Source: Streptomyces sp. CB09001 (GTDB lineage Bacteria; Actinomycetota; Actinomycetes; Streptomycetales; Streptomycetaceae). Taken from it: a stretch of DNA of 64,000 bases. Below are positions 43,206 through 52,850 of this stretch, piece by piece. The notes beneath the pieces are model-generated. The model did not search any database. It saw only the letters and a program-made list of their open reading frames with translations, and was not told the origin of the DNA. The stretch spans positions 62,001 through 126,000 of the forward strand of contig NZ_CP026730.1 in assembly GCF_003369795.1 (NCBI RefSeq). Direction: 5' to 3'. The translations under genes were made by a program, and so were the position numbers. Numbering within the stretch: position 1 is the stretch's first letter; every line of letters starts with the position of its first letter.

Positions 43206-44684
43206 TCAGCGGTCCTGGAAGGTCGCCAGGGTGTGGACGACGTCCGAGGTGTCCGGGTAGAGGCGCCGGTAGAGGGCGTAGAGGTCGTCGTAGCGCCGGG
43301 CGTGTTCGGGGCGCGGTGCCACCGTGGCGCGCACCGGGTTCCAGTCGTCGACGGAGACGTCCTGGACGAGCCCGGCGGCCAGCAGCGCGCCGCCGTAACT
43401 CGCGCCGATGGTGGTGGTGCGCAGTTCCTGCGGGCGGCCGGTGATGTCGGAGACGATCTGCGTCCACAGGTCGCCCTGCGTGCCGCCGCCGACGGCGACC
43501 ACGCGGCGGATGTCGCCGCCGGCCGCCTCGATCACCTCGATGTTGTGCCGGACGCCGAAGCCGGTGGCCTCCAGGGCCGCCCGGTAGAGGTCGCCGCGGG
43601 TGTGGGAGAGCGTCAGGCCGGCGATCACGCCGCGGGCGTCCGGGTCCATGACCGGTGTGCGTTCACCGGAGAAGTACGGCAGCATCAGCAGGCCGTTGGC
43701 GCCGGGTCCGGACTCGGCCGCCTGCCGGGTCAGGACGGTGTGGTCGCCGTCGGCGAACAGGTCCCGCAGCCAGTTGGTGACCGCCCCGGAGGTGGCCATG
43801 CCGCCGGCCAGGTTGCGGGTGCCGGGCAGGGCGCCGACCGTACCCCACAGGGACTCGCTGGTGAGGGGCTCGGGGACGGTGTGGACGAGGAACATGGTGG
43901 TGCCATACATCAGCATCAGGTCGCCGGTGTGCTGGGCGCCCACACTCAGGGCCTCCGCCCAGGCGTCGATCGTGCCGGTGGTGACCGGGATGCCGGCGGG
44001 CAGGCCGGTGTCCCGGGCGGCGTCCGGGGTGAGGGTGCCCGCGGCCTCGCCGGACCAGCGCAGCGGCGGCAGTTCGATGCCGGGGGCGACCTCGGCGGCC
44101 CAGGGGGCGTGCCACTGGCGGGCGTGGGTGTCGTAGAGCGGTGTGCACTGGCTGGCCGAGTGGTGGTCAAGGACGTAGGCACCGGTGAGCCTGCGGACCA
44201 GCCAGGAGCTGGGCATGTAGAGGCGGCGGGCGCGGGCGTAGCGCTCCGGTTCCTCGTCGGCGACCCAGGCGATCTTGGGCCCGGCCGCCTGGGTGGTGAG
44301 GGCGGAACCGCCCCGGCGGATGATCTCGTCGGCGCCGAGCCGTGCCTCGATCCGCTCGATCTGGCGGACCGAGCGGGTGTCCACGCCGTAGAGGATCGCG
44401 GGGCGCAGCGGTGTGTCGTGCTCGTCGGTCAGCAGGACGCAGGGGCCCATGCCGCTGACGCCGACGGCGGTCACGGTGACGTCGCCGGGGGCGGCCAGTT
44501 CGCGGGCGAGGGCGGTGAACTCGTCCCACCAGACGGCGGCGTCCATCTCGAAGCGGCCGGGACCCGGCCTGGCGGGGGTGTGTTCCCGTACGGCCGAGCG
44601 GATCAGGGTGCCGTCGAGGCCGACGAGTACGCCCTTGCTGCTCGAGGTGCCGATGTCCACACCGATGACTGCGTTGCGAGGCAT
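43206..44684 (-). CDS. FGGY-family carbohydrate kinase (pentulokinase-like)
   Basis: 492 residues. AVIGVDIGTSSSKGVLVGLDG is the N-terminal phosphate loop, TTGTIDAWAEALSVG the central region, FSGERTPVMDPDARG the substrate loop and VVAVGGGTQGDLWTQIVSDITG the FGGY signature region. It belongs with xylulokinase/ribulokinase-type enzymes; the sugar cannot be told by eye. With the neighbouring FucI-type isomerase, D-ribulose or D-xylulose are natural substrates. A perfect GAAATCGATTTC operator lies 17 bp upstream of the ATG. Confidence 0.88.
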   Translation of the reverse strand: MPRNAVIGVDIGTSSSKGVLVGLDGTLIRSAVREHTPARPGPGRFEMDAAVWWDEFTALARELAAPGDVTVTAVGVSGMGPCVLLTDEHDTPLRPAILYGVDTRSVRQIERIEARLGADEIIRRGGSALTTQAAGPKIAWVADEEPERYARARRLYMPSSWLVRRLTGAYVLDHHSASQCTPLYDTHARQWHAPWAAEVAPGIELPPLRWSGEAAGTLTPDAARDTGLPAGIPVTTGTIDAWAEALSVGAQHTGDLMLMYGTTMFLVHTVPEPLTSESLWGTVGALPGTRNLAGGMATSGAVTNWLRDLFADGDHTVLTRQAAESGPGANGLLMLPYFSGERTPVMDPDARGVIAGLTLSHTRGDLYRAALEATGFGVRHNIEVIEAAGGDIRRVVAVGGGTQGDLWTQIVSDITGRPQELRTTTIGASYGGALLAAGLVQDVSVDDWNPVRATVAPRPEHARRYDDLYALYRRLYPDTSDVVHTLATFQDR

Positions 44685-44700
44685 GGCGAGCACGTTCGCA

Positions 44701-44712
44701 GAAATCGATTTC
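44701..44712. promoter_or_regulatory. LacI-type operator before the kinase-isomerase operon
   Basis: GAAATCGATTTC is a perfect 12-bp palindrome. A minus-strand TTGACG (-35) is at 44720-44715, so the site falls in the promoter spacer. It matches the two sites at 44842 and 50579 in arms and spacing. Confidence 0.72.
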
Positions 44713-44808
44713 AGCGTCAAGGGAGCGCACACATGACGCGACTTGTCCGCAGAATGCCGGGTCAAAAGGGGGTGGATGCTACGCGGGAACGCGCAGGCGT
44801 CTCACCTC

Positions 44809-44837
44809 TTGACACCCCTTGGAGGCCGCTCTACGTT
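44809..44837 (+). promoter_or_regulatory. Promoter of the GH172/ABC operon
   Basis: TTGACA (44809-44814), a 17-bp spacer and TACGTT (44832-44837) give a good sigma70/HrdB-type promoter. The LacI operator at 44842-44855 lies just downstream at +1 to +15, and the leader to the ATG at 44969 is about 125 bases. Confidence 0.65.
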
Positions 44838-44841
44838 TCGG

Positions 44842-44855
44842 TGAAATGGATTTCA
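44842..44855. promoter_or_regulatory. LacI-type operator before the GH172 gene
   Basis: TGAAATGGATTTCA, with perfect 6-bp arms TGAAAT/ATTTCA around GG. It overlaps the predicted transcription start. It differs from the regulator's own site (50579) by a single base. Confidence 0.75.
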
Positions 44856-44968
44856 GGGATGCAGGAACGGCACGACGTCACGAAGACGGCGTACCGTCCT
44901 CCCCGCGCCCACGACGCCCCCTCGGGCCCACGGCGCGCTCCGCAACTCCACCTTGAGGGCAAGACACG

Positions 44969-46060
<1,092 letters not shown>

Positions 46061-46134
46061 CCGGGCACGTCCCCTCCCCACGCCCCCACAGCGTCCCACC
46101 TCCGTCTCCATCCCACTCCGACAGGAGCGCACGC

Positions 46135-47514
46135 ATGCTCCAGCACGGCAATGAAGCCGGGCACCCGGCTCCGTCCCCGGCCGGCACCTCACGCCGCCGC
46201 TTCCTCACCGCCATGGCGGGCACCGGCGCGGCGGTCGCGGCCCCGGCCCTGCTCACCGGTTGCGGCACGGCCCGGGCCAAGGGGGGCAACCTCCAGTTCT
46301 GGAACTTCTACGGACCCCAGCGCTCGCCCGACCCGGCGATCAACGCGCAGTCCAAGTGGTTCACCGACATGGTCGGGAAGTGGAACGCCACCCACAAGCA
46401 GCAGATCGACCTCGTCTACCTGCCGCAGCCCACCTACCTCAACGGCTTCAAGCTGCCGTCCGCCTTCGCCACCGGCGAGGGCCCGGACATCTTCATGCTC
46501 TCCCCCGGCGACTTCCTGCGGTACTACAACGGGGGCGTCCTGGAGGACCTCACCCCGCACATGGAGAAGGCGGCCGTCGAGGACTTCGGCTCCTCCCTGG
46601 ACAGCCGCAAGGTCGACGGCAAGGTCTACGCCCTCCCCATGGAGGTCGAGCCGCTGGCGATGTTCTACTCCCAGGGCCTGTGGGAGAAGGCCGGCCTGTC
46701 CGAGGCCGACATCCCCACCACCTGGGACCAGATGCTCGACATCGGCGACAAGCTGGGCTCCCGCACCACGGCCGGGCTCGTCTTCGAGACCAACCCGGGC
46801 TACTACCAGAACTTCACCTGGTACCCGTGGATGTGGCAGGGCGGCGGCGACGTCCTCGACAAGGACGGCGTCGTCGCCTTCGACTCCAAGGGCACCCGCC
46901 AGGCCCTGGCGCTGTGGCAGGACGCCGTGCGCCACGGCATCGCCCCGCGCACCGTGCCCGCCGCGGGCGACGTGATCGGCGGCTTCAAGGGGGGCAACGT
47001 CGGCATGTGGCAGCAGGGCATCTGGAACGTCGCCAGCTTCAAGGCCTTCGCGCCCGACTACCCGTACGGCGTGTTCAGGCTCCCCACTCCCCCGGGCGGC
47101 GACTACGTCACCGCGCTGGGCGGCTGGTCCTTCTGCGCCAACGCGCAGGGCCGCAATCCCGAGGTCGCGGCAGAGTTCTGCGTCTGGGCCCTCGGGTCCA
47201 TGAAGGACGACTCCATCGACCGGATGGTCGACTGGTGCGTCCGGGCCAAGACCGACGTGGCTCCCCGCGCCAGCGCCCTGGAGCGCGGCGCCGCCAAGGG
47301 CGGCTACGACGCCGAGGTGATGCGCCGCTTCAAGGACGAGATCTTCCCCGGGGGCCGTGCCGAACCGCGCTATCCCCCGGTGGTCTACAAGGCGATCTCC
47401 GACGCCATCCAGGGCACCATGCTCGCCGGCCGTGGCGTGGCGGGCGAGATCGAGCGGGCCACCCGGTCCATCGACGCGTACACCAAGAGCTACAAGGGGG
47501 CGAGCCTGATATGA
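46135..47514 (+). CDS. Sugar ABC transporter substrate-binding lipoprotein (CUT1)
   Basis: 459 residues. A twin-arginine leader (SRRRFLTAMAG) combines with a lipobox LLTGC (Cys43), so it is a TAT-exported lipoprotein. The remainder is a family 1 extracellular solute-binding protein (LQFWNFYGPQRSPDPAINAQ, FATGEGPDIFMLSPGDFLRYY, ALPMEVEPLAMFYSQGLWEKAG). CUT1 systems import oligosaccharides, which suits a cytoplasmic glycosidase. The gap after the GH172 gene is 74 bp with its own AGGAG, and the gene overlaps the permease by 4 bp. Confidence 0.92.
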   Translation: MLQHGNEAGHPAPSPAGTSRRRFLTAMAGTGAAVAAPALLTGCGTARAKGGNLQFWNFYGPQRSPDPAINAQSKWFTDMVGKWNATHKQQIDLVYLPQPTYLNGFKLPSAFATGEGPDIFMLSPGDFLRYYNGGVLEDLTPHMEKAAVEDFGSSLDSRKVDGKVYALPMEVEPLAMFYSQGLWEKAGLSEADIPTTWDQMLDIGDKLGSRTTAGLVFETNPGYYQNFTWYPWMWQGGGDVLDKDGVVAFDSKGTRQALALWQDAVRHGIAPRTVPAAGDVIGGFKGGNVGMWQQGIWNVASFKAFAPDYPYGVFRLPTPPGGDYVTALGGWSFCANAQGRNPEVAAEFCVWALGSMKDDSIDRMVDWCVRAKTDVAPRASALERGAAKGGYDAEVMRRFKDEIFPGGRAEPRYPPVVYKAISDAIQGTMLAGRGVAGEIERATRSIDAYTKSYKGASLI

Positions 47515-48473
47515 GCAGCGTCGCCGCGAAGGAGCGCCGGGCCGCCGCGGCCCCGGCGCAGGCACCGGTCTCGACCAGAGGCCCAGGGCTCAGCCGCAGG
47601 CACCGCGAGTGGCTGGCCGCCGCCCTCTTCCTCGCCCCGGACGTCCTGGGGCTGCTGGTCTTCGTCGCCGTCCCGATGGTGCTGTCCGTCGCCCTGAGCT
47701 TCTTCCAGGTCAGCGGCTTCGGCAGCTACGAGTGGATCGGGCTCGGCAACTACGAGCGGATGATGAACGACCCGCTCTTCTGGGACTCCATGAAGATCAC
47801 CGGCCTGTACGTGGTGATCCTCGTGCCGGTGCTGTTCTGCGTGAGCCTCGGCCTCGGCCTGCTGGTCAAGCAGAAGCTGCCCGGCATGGGCGTCTACCGC
47901 ACGGCGCTCTTCCTGCCGTACGTCATCAGCCTCGTGGTGGTCGGCGTGCTGTGGAAGTTCCTGCTGGACGAGCAGACCGGCGCGGTCAACCGGGCCATGC
48001 GGGCGGCCGGCCTGGACGGCGAGTCCTGGCTCGGCAGTCCCTCGCTCGCCCTCGGCTGCGTCATCGCGGTCATGGTGTGGGTGATGATGGGCTACTACAT
48101 GATCATCTTCCTGTCGGGTCTGCAGGAGATCCCCAAGGAGTACTACGAGGCCGCGAAGCTGGACGGCGCCGGTCCATGGCGGCAGTTCCGCTCCGTCACC
48201 TGGCCGCTGCTGCGCCCGACCAGCTTCTTCGTCCTGATGATGTCCACGGTCGCGGCCATCACCGGCGGTCTCGACCTGATCTTCGTCCTGACCAACGGCG
48301 GGCCCGCCAACGGCACGTCGCTGGCGATCTTCTACATCTACCAGCAGGCCTTCGGGTTCGGCGAGTACGGCTACGCGTCGGCCATGGGCTCGTTCCTGGT
48401 GCTGATCATGGTCGCCGTGTCCGCGGTGATCTTCAAGTTCACGAGGGGCGGGAGGTTCGACGATGGCGAGTGA
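47511..48473 (+). CDS. Sugar ABC transporter permease (MalF-like)
   Basis: 320 residues with six predicted helices (first WLAAALFLAPDVLGLLVFVAV). The EAA loop EYYEAAKLDGAGPWRQFRSVTWPLL contacts the ATPase. The ATG at 47511 overlaps the stop of the binding-protein gene. No dedicated ATPase gene follows; a shared MsiK-type ATPase encoded elsewhere is the known arrangement in Streptomyces. Confidence 0.92.
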   Translation: MSSVAAKERRAAAAPAQAPVSTRGPGLSRRHREWLAAALFLAPDVLGLLVFVAVPMVLSVALSFFQVSGFGSYEWIGLGNYERMMNDPLFWDSMKITGLYVVILVPVLFCVSLGLGLLVKQKLPGMGVYRTALFLPYVISLVVVGVLWKFLLDEQTGAVNRAMRAAGLDGESWLGSPSLALGCVIAVMVWVMMGYYMIIFLSGLQEIPKEYYEAAKLDGAGPWRQFRSVTWPLLRPTSFFVLMMSTVAAITGGLDLIFVLTNGGPANGTSLAIFYIYQQAFGFGEYGYASAMGSFLVLIMVAVSAVIFKFTRGGRFDDGE

Positions 48474-49368
48474 CACCCTGACGACCGGGACCGGCCGGAC
48501 CGGCGGTTCCGGCGGGCCGGGCGGGCCGGGCGGGTCCGGAGCACCGGCGGGCCGGCGTCGGCCGCTCTCTCCCCGCACCGGGCTGACCGCGCTGGCCGTC
48601 GTCCTGTCGGTGATCAGCGTCCTGCCCGTCCTGTGGATGCTCACGTCGTCCTTCAAGACCCGCGAGACGGTCACCGACGGCAAGCTGATCCCGACGGACT
48701 TCACCTTCGACAACTTCGTGTACGTCTTCACGGAGGTGCCGTTCGCGCGCTACCTGTGGAACAGCTTCTTCATCTCCGCGGTGATCACGATCGCGGCCCT
48801 GTTCTTCCACTCGATGGCCGCCTACGCGCTGGCCCGGCTGCGCTTCCCGGGCCGCGAGAAGCTCTTCGGCGCAATCTTCGCGACCCTGCTGGTCACCGCA
48901 CCCGTCGTGCTGATCCCGCTGTTCATGGTCGCCCGCGAGCTGGGCCTGCTGGACAGCTACGCGGGTCTGATCATCCCGGCGATCTTCAACGCCTTCGGCA
49001 TCTTCCTGCTGCGCCAGTTCTATCTGGGCCTGCCCAAGGAGCTGGAGGAGGCGGCCGTCATCGACGGCTGCGGGCACTGGCGGGTCTACTGGAACATCGT
49101 GCTGCCGATGTCCCGGCCGATCCTCTCCGCGCTGGCGATCTTCTTCTTCCTCGCCAACTGGAACGCCTTCGTCTGGCCGCTGGTCGCCACCAGCGACCAG
49201 GACCTGACGGTGGTCCAGCTGGGCATCGCCTCGTTCCAGACGCAGTACACCTCGAACTGGAACTACATCCTGGCGGCGGCGACGGTGGCCGCGCTGCCCA
49301 TGCTGATCCTCTTCTTCGTCTTCCAGCGGCAGATCGTCGAGTCGATCAAGACGTCCGGTATCAAGTAG
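48463..49368 (+). CDS. Sugar ABC transporter permease (MalG-like)
   Basis: 301 residues, 11-bp overlap with the upstream permease. A Gly/Pro-rich N-terminal tail (about 12-30) precedes six helices; the EAA loop is EEAAVIDGCGHWRVYWNIVLPM. It completes the CUT1 importer. It is the last gene of the operon, followed by a 19-bp perfect-stem terminator. The absence of an ATPase gene is normal for MsiK-dependent systems. Confidence 0.92.
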   Translation: MASDTLTTGTGRTGGSGGPGGPGGSGAPAGRRRPLSPRTGLTALAVVLSVISVLPVLWMLTSSFKTRETVTDGKLIPTDFTFDNFVYVFTEVPFARYLWNSFFISAVITIAALFFHSMAAYALARLRFPGREKLFGAIFATLLVTAPVVLIPLFMVARELGLLDSYAGLIIPAIFNAFGIFLLRQFYLGLPKELEEAAVIDGCGHWRVYWNIVLPMSRPILSALAIFFFLANWNAFVWPLVATSDQDLTVVQLGIASFQTQYTSNWNYILAAATVAALPMLILFFVFQRQIVESIKTSGIK

Positions 49369-49388
49369 ACGGGCACGCTTCACCGCTG

Positions 49389-49434
49389 ACGAGCGGCGCC
49401 GCACCGGCCGACAGACCGGTGCGGCGCCGCTCGT
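49389..49434. terminator. Perfect 19-bp stem terminator
   Basis: Positions 49389-49407 and 49416-49434 are perfectly complementary over 19 bp around an 8-base loop. It lies 20 bp after the permease stop and 60 bp beyond the stop of the convergent LacI gene, so it can end both transcripts. Confidence 0.88.
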
Positions 49435-49438
49435 GTGC

Positions 49439-49496
49439 GCTCGGGAACCTACCGCTCGGGGTCCTACCGCTCGGGGACCTACCGCTCGGGGACCTA
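49439..49496. repeat. 15-bp tandem repeat spanning the LacI stop codon
   Basis: About four units of CCGCTCGGGGACCTA (period 15: 49452, 49467, 49482, with a partial at 49439). On the minus strand each unit carries an in-frame TAG after A-E-R codons, so the regulator's stop codon is repeated at 49496, 49481, 49466 and 49451. Slippage of the gene's 3' end is the simplest origin. Confidence 0.85.
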
Positions 49497-50558
49497 CCGC
49501 TCGGCGACGGCCGGCCGGTCACCGGTCGGGCCGCCGGTGCTCTCCCGGACCTGGAGCGTCGTACGGAGGACCACGGTCTGCAGGGGCGCCTCGCCGCCCT
49601 CGATGCGCTGGAGCAGCAGGTCGGCCGCGGTGCGGCCCAGCTCGTAGGAGGGCAGTTCCACGGCCGAGAGGGACGGCCGCACCAGTGAGGCCCAGGGGAC
49701 GTCGCCGAAGGAGAGGACGCCGACGCCGGGCGGGGTGTGCCCCGCCTCGCGCAGGGCGTCGAGCACGCCGATGGTCATGAGGTTGTTGGCGACGAACACG
49801 GCGTCGGGCGGCTCCGGCAGGGACAGCAGGTCCCGCATCGCGGCGCGGCCGCCCTCGACCCGGAAGTCGGCATGGCGTACGTAGGTGTCGTCCGCGGCCT
49901 CTCCCGGCCGGGCCGCCCGCAGCGCCTCCCGGTGACCGGCCAGGCGTTCCTCGGAGGTGGAGGCGCCCTGGGGTCCGGTGATGCAGGCGATCCTGCGGTA
50001 CCCCGCCCGCAGCAGGTGCCGGGTGGCGGCCTCGCCGCCGTGGCGGTCGTCGAGGCGGACCGCGTCCACCTCCGCGTCCCGCGGGCGGCGGTCGACGGCG
50101 ACGACGGGGACGCCGCGGGCGATCAGCGGGCCGAGGTCCGTCTCGTCCTGGGAGGCCGCCGCCACGATCACGCCGGCCATCTGCTCGCCGAGGGCGACCT
50201 CGAGGTAGCGGCGCTCCTTGTCGGTGTCCTCGTCGGAGTTGCACAGCACCACCGAGAGGCTGGTCCGCTGCGCCGCGTCCTCGACGCCCCGCGCGAGTGA
50301 CGTGAAGAACGGGTTCTCGATGTCCGGGATGATCAGGGCGATGACACTGGAGCGCTGTTTGCGCAGCGACCGCGCCAGCCGGTTGGGCGCGAAGCCGAGT
50401 GCCGCGGCGGCCTGCTGCACGGACTGGACCCGTGCCGGGGTGACATTGCCGCCGTTGAAGACCCGTGAGACGGTCGCCGGGGATACTCCGGCGGCTCGCG
50501 CCACGTCCTGGATCGTCACCACCTGCGCCCGCGCCCTCTCACTCCGCGTAAGGTCCAC
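49494..50558 (-). CDS. LacI-family regulator of the GH172/isomerase-kinase locus
   Basis: 354 residues, GTG start. HTH IQDVARAAGVSPATVSRVFN at about 16-35, hinge ARSLRKQRS ~62-70, effector domain to the end. The C-terminus falls in the 15-bp repeat. It converges with the permease. It sits directly beside the regulon it probably controls: near-identical operators occur before its own gene (50579), the GH172 gene (44842) and the kinase (44701). The inducer is unknown; a pentose or furanoside is likely. Confidence 0.88.
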   Translation of the reverse strand: MDLTRSERARAQVVTIQDVARAAGVSPATVSRVFNGGNVTPARVQSVQQAAAALGFAPNRLARSLRKQRSSVIALIIPDIENPFFTSLARGVEDAAQRTSLSVVLCNSDEDTDKERRYLEVALGEQMAGVIVAAASQDETDLGPLIARGVPVVAVDRRPRDAEVDAVRLDDRHGGEAATRHLLRAGYRRIACITGPQGASTSEERLAGHREALRAARPGEAADDTYVRHADFRVEGGRAAMRDLLSLPEPPDAVFVANNLMTIGVLDALREAGHTPPGVGVLSFGDVPWASLVRPSLSAVELPSYELGRTAADLLLQRIEGGEAPLQTVVLRTTLQVRESTGGPTGDRPAVAER

Positions 50559-50578
50559 CTGCTTACCCTACCCGCGTC

Positions 50579-50592
50579 TGAAAAGGATTTCA
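50579..50592. promoter_or_regulatory. LacI-type operator before the regulator gene
   Basis: TGAAAAGGATTTCA matches the 44842 site at 13 of 14 positions. It lies 21 bp upstream of the regulator start and overlaps the stop codon of the upstream membrane-protein gene, implying autoregulation from a promoter inside that gene's end. Confidence 0.72.
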
Positions 50593-51135
50593 CCCTTGGC
50601 TTGAGCGGGTGAGCGGCGGACGGACCGGCGCGGGACGCTCCCGCAGCCGGCGACCGCGCCGGGTGAGTCCCCAGGGCTTGAGGAGCGAGAGCACCGTCAT
50701 GAACACATAGGCGGACAGGGAGACCACCGGCCCGAAGAGCACGTCCCCCGCGTCGGGCAGCGGCTCGCCGGCGGCCACGGCGGCGACCGCCGCGTTCACC
50801 CCGGGGCGCAGCGCGAAGAACGTGGCGGCGGTCGTGCCCAGGGTGAGCCAGAACTTGGTGTACACCCACCGGTGCCGGGCGAGGCCCCACGGCGTGCCCA
50901 GGGCCAGCACCAGACCGCTCACCAGGGTGAGCAGGGCGAGAGGGAGCAGCAGCCAGTCGGCGAACAGCTTCATGCAGCGGGCGGCGGCCTCCACCGCCAC
51001 CGGGGAGGCGCTCGTCGCCGCGGTGACGCCGAGCGCCAGCAGCCCGAAGGTGAGCCCGAGCCAGGCGGCGGAGGCGACGACATGGACGACGAGGGAGGCC
51101 CTGCGTGCGGGGCGGCCGAGTTTCACGCCACCCAC
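50590..51135 (-). CDS. Four-helix membrane protein (DUF2269-like)
   Basis: 181 residues from GTG at 51135 (alternative GTG 51126); a longer frame to 51264 is not supported by a ribosome site. Four hydrophobic helices: ASLVVHVVASAAWLGLTFGLLALGV, LFADWLLLPLALLTLVSGLVLAL, FWLTLGTTAATFFAL and SLSAYVFMTVLSLL. The pattern, with a buried His in helix 1, resembles small DUF2269-type membrane proteins. The function is unknown. It precedes the LacI gene on the same strand. Confidence 0.65.
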   Translation of the reverse strand: MGGVKLGRPARRASLVVHVVASAAWLGLTFGLLALGVTAATSASPVAVEAAARCMKLFADWLLLPLALLTLVSGLVLALGTPWGLARHRWVYTKFWLTLGTTAATFFALRPGVNAAVAAVAAGEPLPDAGDVLFGPVVSLSAYVFMTVLSLLKPWGLTRRGRRLRERPAPVRPPLTRSSQG

Positions 51136-51316
51136 GCTGCCGGTCCGCGGCCGCCGAGGCGTCCCGCGACGGGAGTATCCGCCCGTACTGGCCCGGGCGT
51201 AGGCGGCGGGGGACGCCGTGACCCGATCGGCGCAGGCCTCGGACGCCCGCACTGCGCGGGGCACATGGGCGTCCTAGCCTGGGCGTGTCTTCGAGGAAAC
51301 GCCGCTAGGAGTTCCC

Positions 51317-51742
51317 ATGCGTCTGCCCATCGAGCTCAGGCATGTCGCCCCACGACTCGCCACCGGGGCCTTCATTCTCAATTCCGGTCTGGCCAAGCGA
51401 GGGGCCGACGAGCAGACCGCTGCGATGATGCACGGAATGGCGAAGAACACCTATCCGTTCCTCGGCAGACTGCGGCCCGAGACCTTCCTCCGCCTGCTGT
51501 CCGCCGGTGAGATCACGCTCGGTGCGGCGCTGCTCCTGCCGGTCGTGCCCACGGCTGTGGCGGGCATCGGTCTGACCGCGTTCTCGGCCGGGCTGGTGGG
51601 TCTGTACCTGCGCACCCCGGGGATGCGCGAGGAGGGCAGCCTGCGCCCGACGCAGGACGGGACGGCCCTGGCGAAGGACACCTGGATGCTCGGCATCGGG
51701 ATCGGATTCGTCGTCGACGGGGCCACTCGCAGGCCCTGCTGA
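51317..51742 (+). CDS. DoxX-like integral membrane protein
   Basis: 141 residues. N-terminal HVAPRLATGAFILNSGLAKRG, then helices LLSAGEITLGAALLLPVVPTAVAGIGLTAFS and a C-terminal LGIGIGFVVDGA. The arrangement fits DoxX-type proteins of actinobacteria. TAGGAG lies 5-10 bases upstream. A 7-bp hairpin follows the stop. The role is unknown. Confidence 0.7.
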   Translation: MRLPIELRHVAPRLATGAFILNSGLAKRGADEQTAAMMHGMAKNTYPFLGRLRPETFLRLLSAGEITLGAALLLPVVPTAVAGIGLTAFSAGLVGLYLRTPGMREEGSLRPTQDGTALAKDTWMLGIGIGFVVDGATRRPC

Positions 51743-51745
51743 CCT

Positions 51746-51762
51746 GGAGCGCCGGGCGCTCC
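51746..51762. terminator. Short hairpin between convergent genes
   Basis: GGAGCGC (51746-51752) and GCGCTCC (51756-51762) pair perfectly around a 3-base loop, directly after the DoxX-like gene and before the stop of the convergent PfkB kinase gene. Confidence 0.6.
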
Positions 51763-51788
51763 GGCCGGTCCATGCCCGCCGCGGCCCC

Positions 51789-52850
51789 CTACGACACCGC
51801 CGCCCGGCACCAGTCCTGCTCGGTGCGGGACAGCATGGCCCCGACGGTGTCCTCGTCGGGCAGGGGCCCGTGGTCCCCCACGACCCTCAGCGCGGAGGCC
51901 GCGGTGATGTGGCCCAGGCGCAGGGCCCGGGTGAGGTCCGTTCCGTGCCACAGTCCGGCGAGGAATCCGGCGGCGAACGCGTCGCCCGCCCCCACCGGCT
52001 CCACGACCTCGGTGGTCAGCGCGGGCACGGTGCACGCCCCCTGCCCGGTGAACGCGGTGGCACCGCGCCCGCCGTCCTTGACGACGAGGACGCGCGGGCC
52101 GCTCAGCAACCGGCGCACGTCCGTCGCGGTCAGGTCGGCGCCCCACAGGTCCTGGGCCTCGTCCAGGCCGACGAAGGCGATGTCGGCACGGTCGGCCAGG
52201 TCCCGGAGCACCGCGGCGGCCGTGTCCGGCGGCCACAGCGCTGGGCGGTGGTTGACGTCGAAGCTGACGGCGTGGGTGCGCCGCGCCGGCGGAGTGCGCA
52301 GGGCTCGTTCCACCAGGGCCCGGCAGGACGGGGACAGCGCCGGGGTCACCCCGGTCAGGTGGAGGAGGGCGGCGCCGCCGAACCGTTCGTCGTCCAGGAC
52401 GTCGGGGCCCAGCGCCGAAGCCGCCGAACCCTGACGGTAGTAGTGCACACGGGTCCCGGCGGCGCCCGGGTCCTTCAGGAGCAGGCCGGTCGGCCGCGCC
52501 GGGTCGGTGCGCACGCCGGAGACATCCACGCCCGCCCGCGCGACGGCCGCCCGCACCCGCCGGCCGAGTGCGTCGTCCCCGACCGCCGAGAGCCAGGAGA
52601 CGGGCAGGCCCAGGTCCGCGAGGTACATGGCCACGTTCGACTCGGCGCCCGCAACCGACAGGCGCAGGGACTCGGTGCCGTCCAGCGAGTCCGACGGGTC
52701 CGGGGCCAGGGCCGCCATGGTCTCCCCCAGACACACCACCGGTCCCCGCGGTGGCCGCCAGGGGCTCGTGTCCGGACCGGCAGCGTCGTTCGCGGGCCTG
52801 CGTACGGGGGTGTCGTCGTCCCCCTCGGACACGGGCCCCGCGTCAGTCAC
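51789..52850 (-). CDS. PfkB-family sugar kinase, probable 2-keto-3-deoxygluconate kinase
   Basis: 353 residues. A ribokinase fold begins near 40 (VVCLGETMAALAPD) after a disordered acidic tail. The substrate loop has AGAESNVAMYLADLG, and the ATP/anion hole is EPVGAGDAFAAGFLAG with catalytic Asp in GAGD. Its GTG overlaps the stop of the KDPG aldolase gene by 4 bp; the pair is the classical KdgK-Eda end of an Entner-Doudoroff-like branch that turns 2-keto-3-deoxy sugar acids into pyruvate and glyceraldehyde-3-phosphate. Confidence 0.86.
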   Translation of the reverse strand: MTDAGPVSEGDDDTPVRRPANDAAGPDTSPWRPPRGPVVCLGETMAALAPDPSDSLDGTESLRLSVAGAESNVAMYLADLGLPVSWLSAVGDDALGRRVRAAVARAGVDVSGVRTDPARPTGLLLKDPGAAGTRVHYYRQGSAASALGPDVLDDERFGGAALLHLTGVTPALSPSCRALVERALRTPPARRTHAVSFDVNHRPALWPPDTAAAVLRDLADRADIAFVGLDEAQDLWGADLTATDVRRLLSGPRVLVVKDGGRGATAFTGQGACTVPALTTEVVEPVGAGDAFAAGFLAGLWHGTDLTRALRLGHITAASALRVVGDHGPLPDEDTVGAMLSRTEQDWCRAAVS

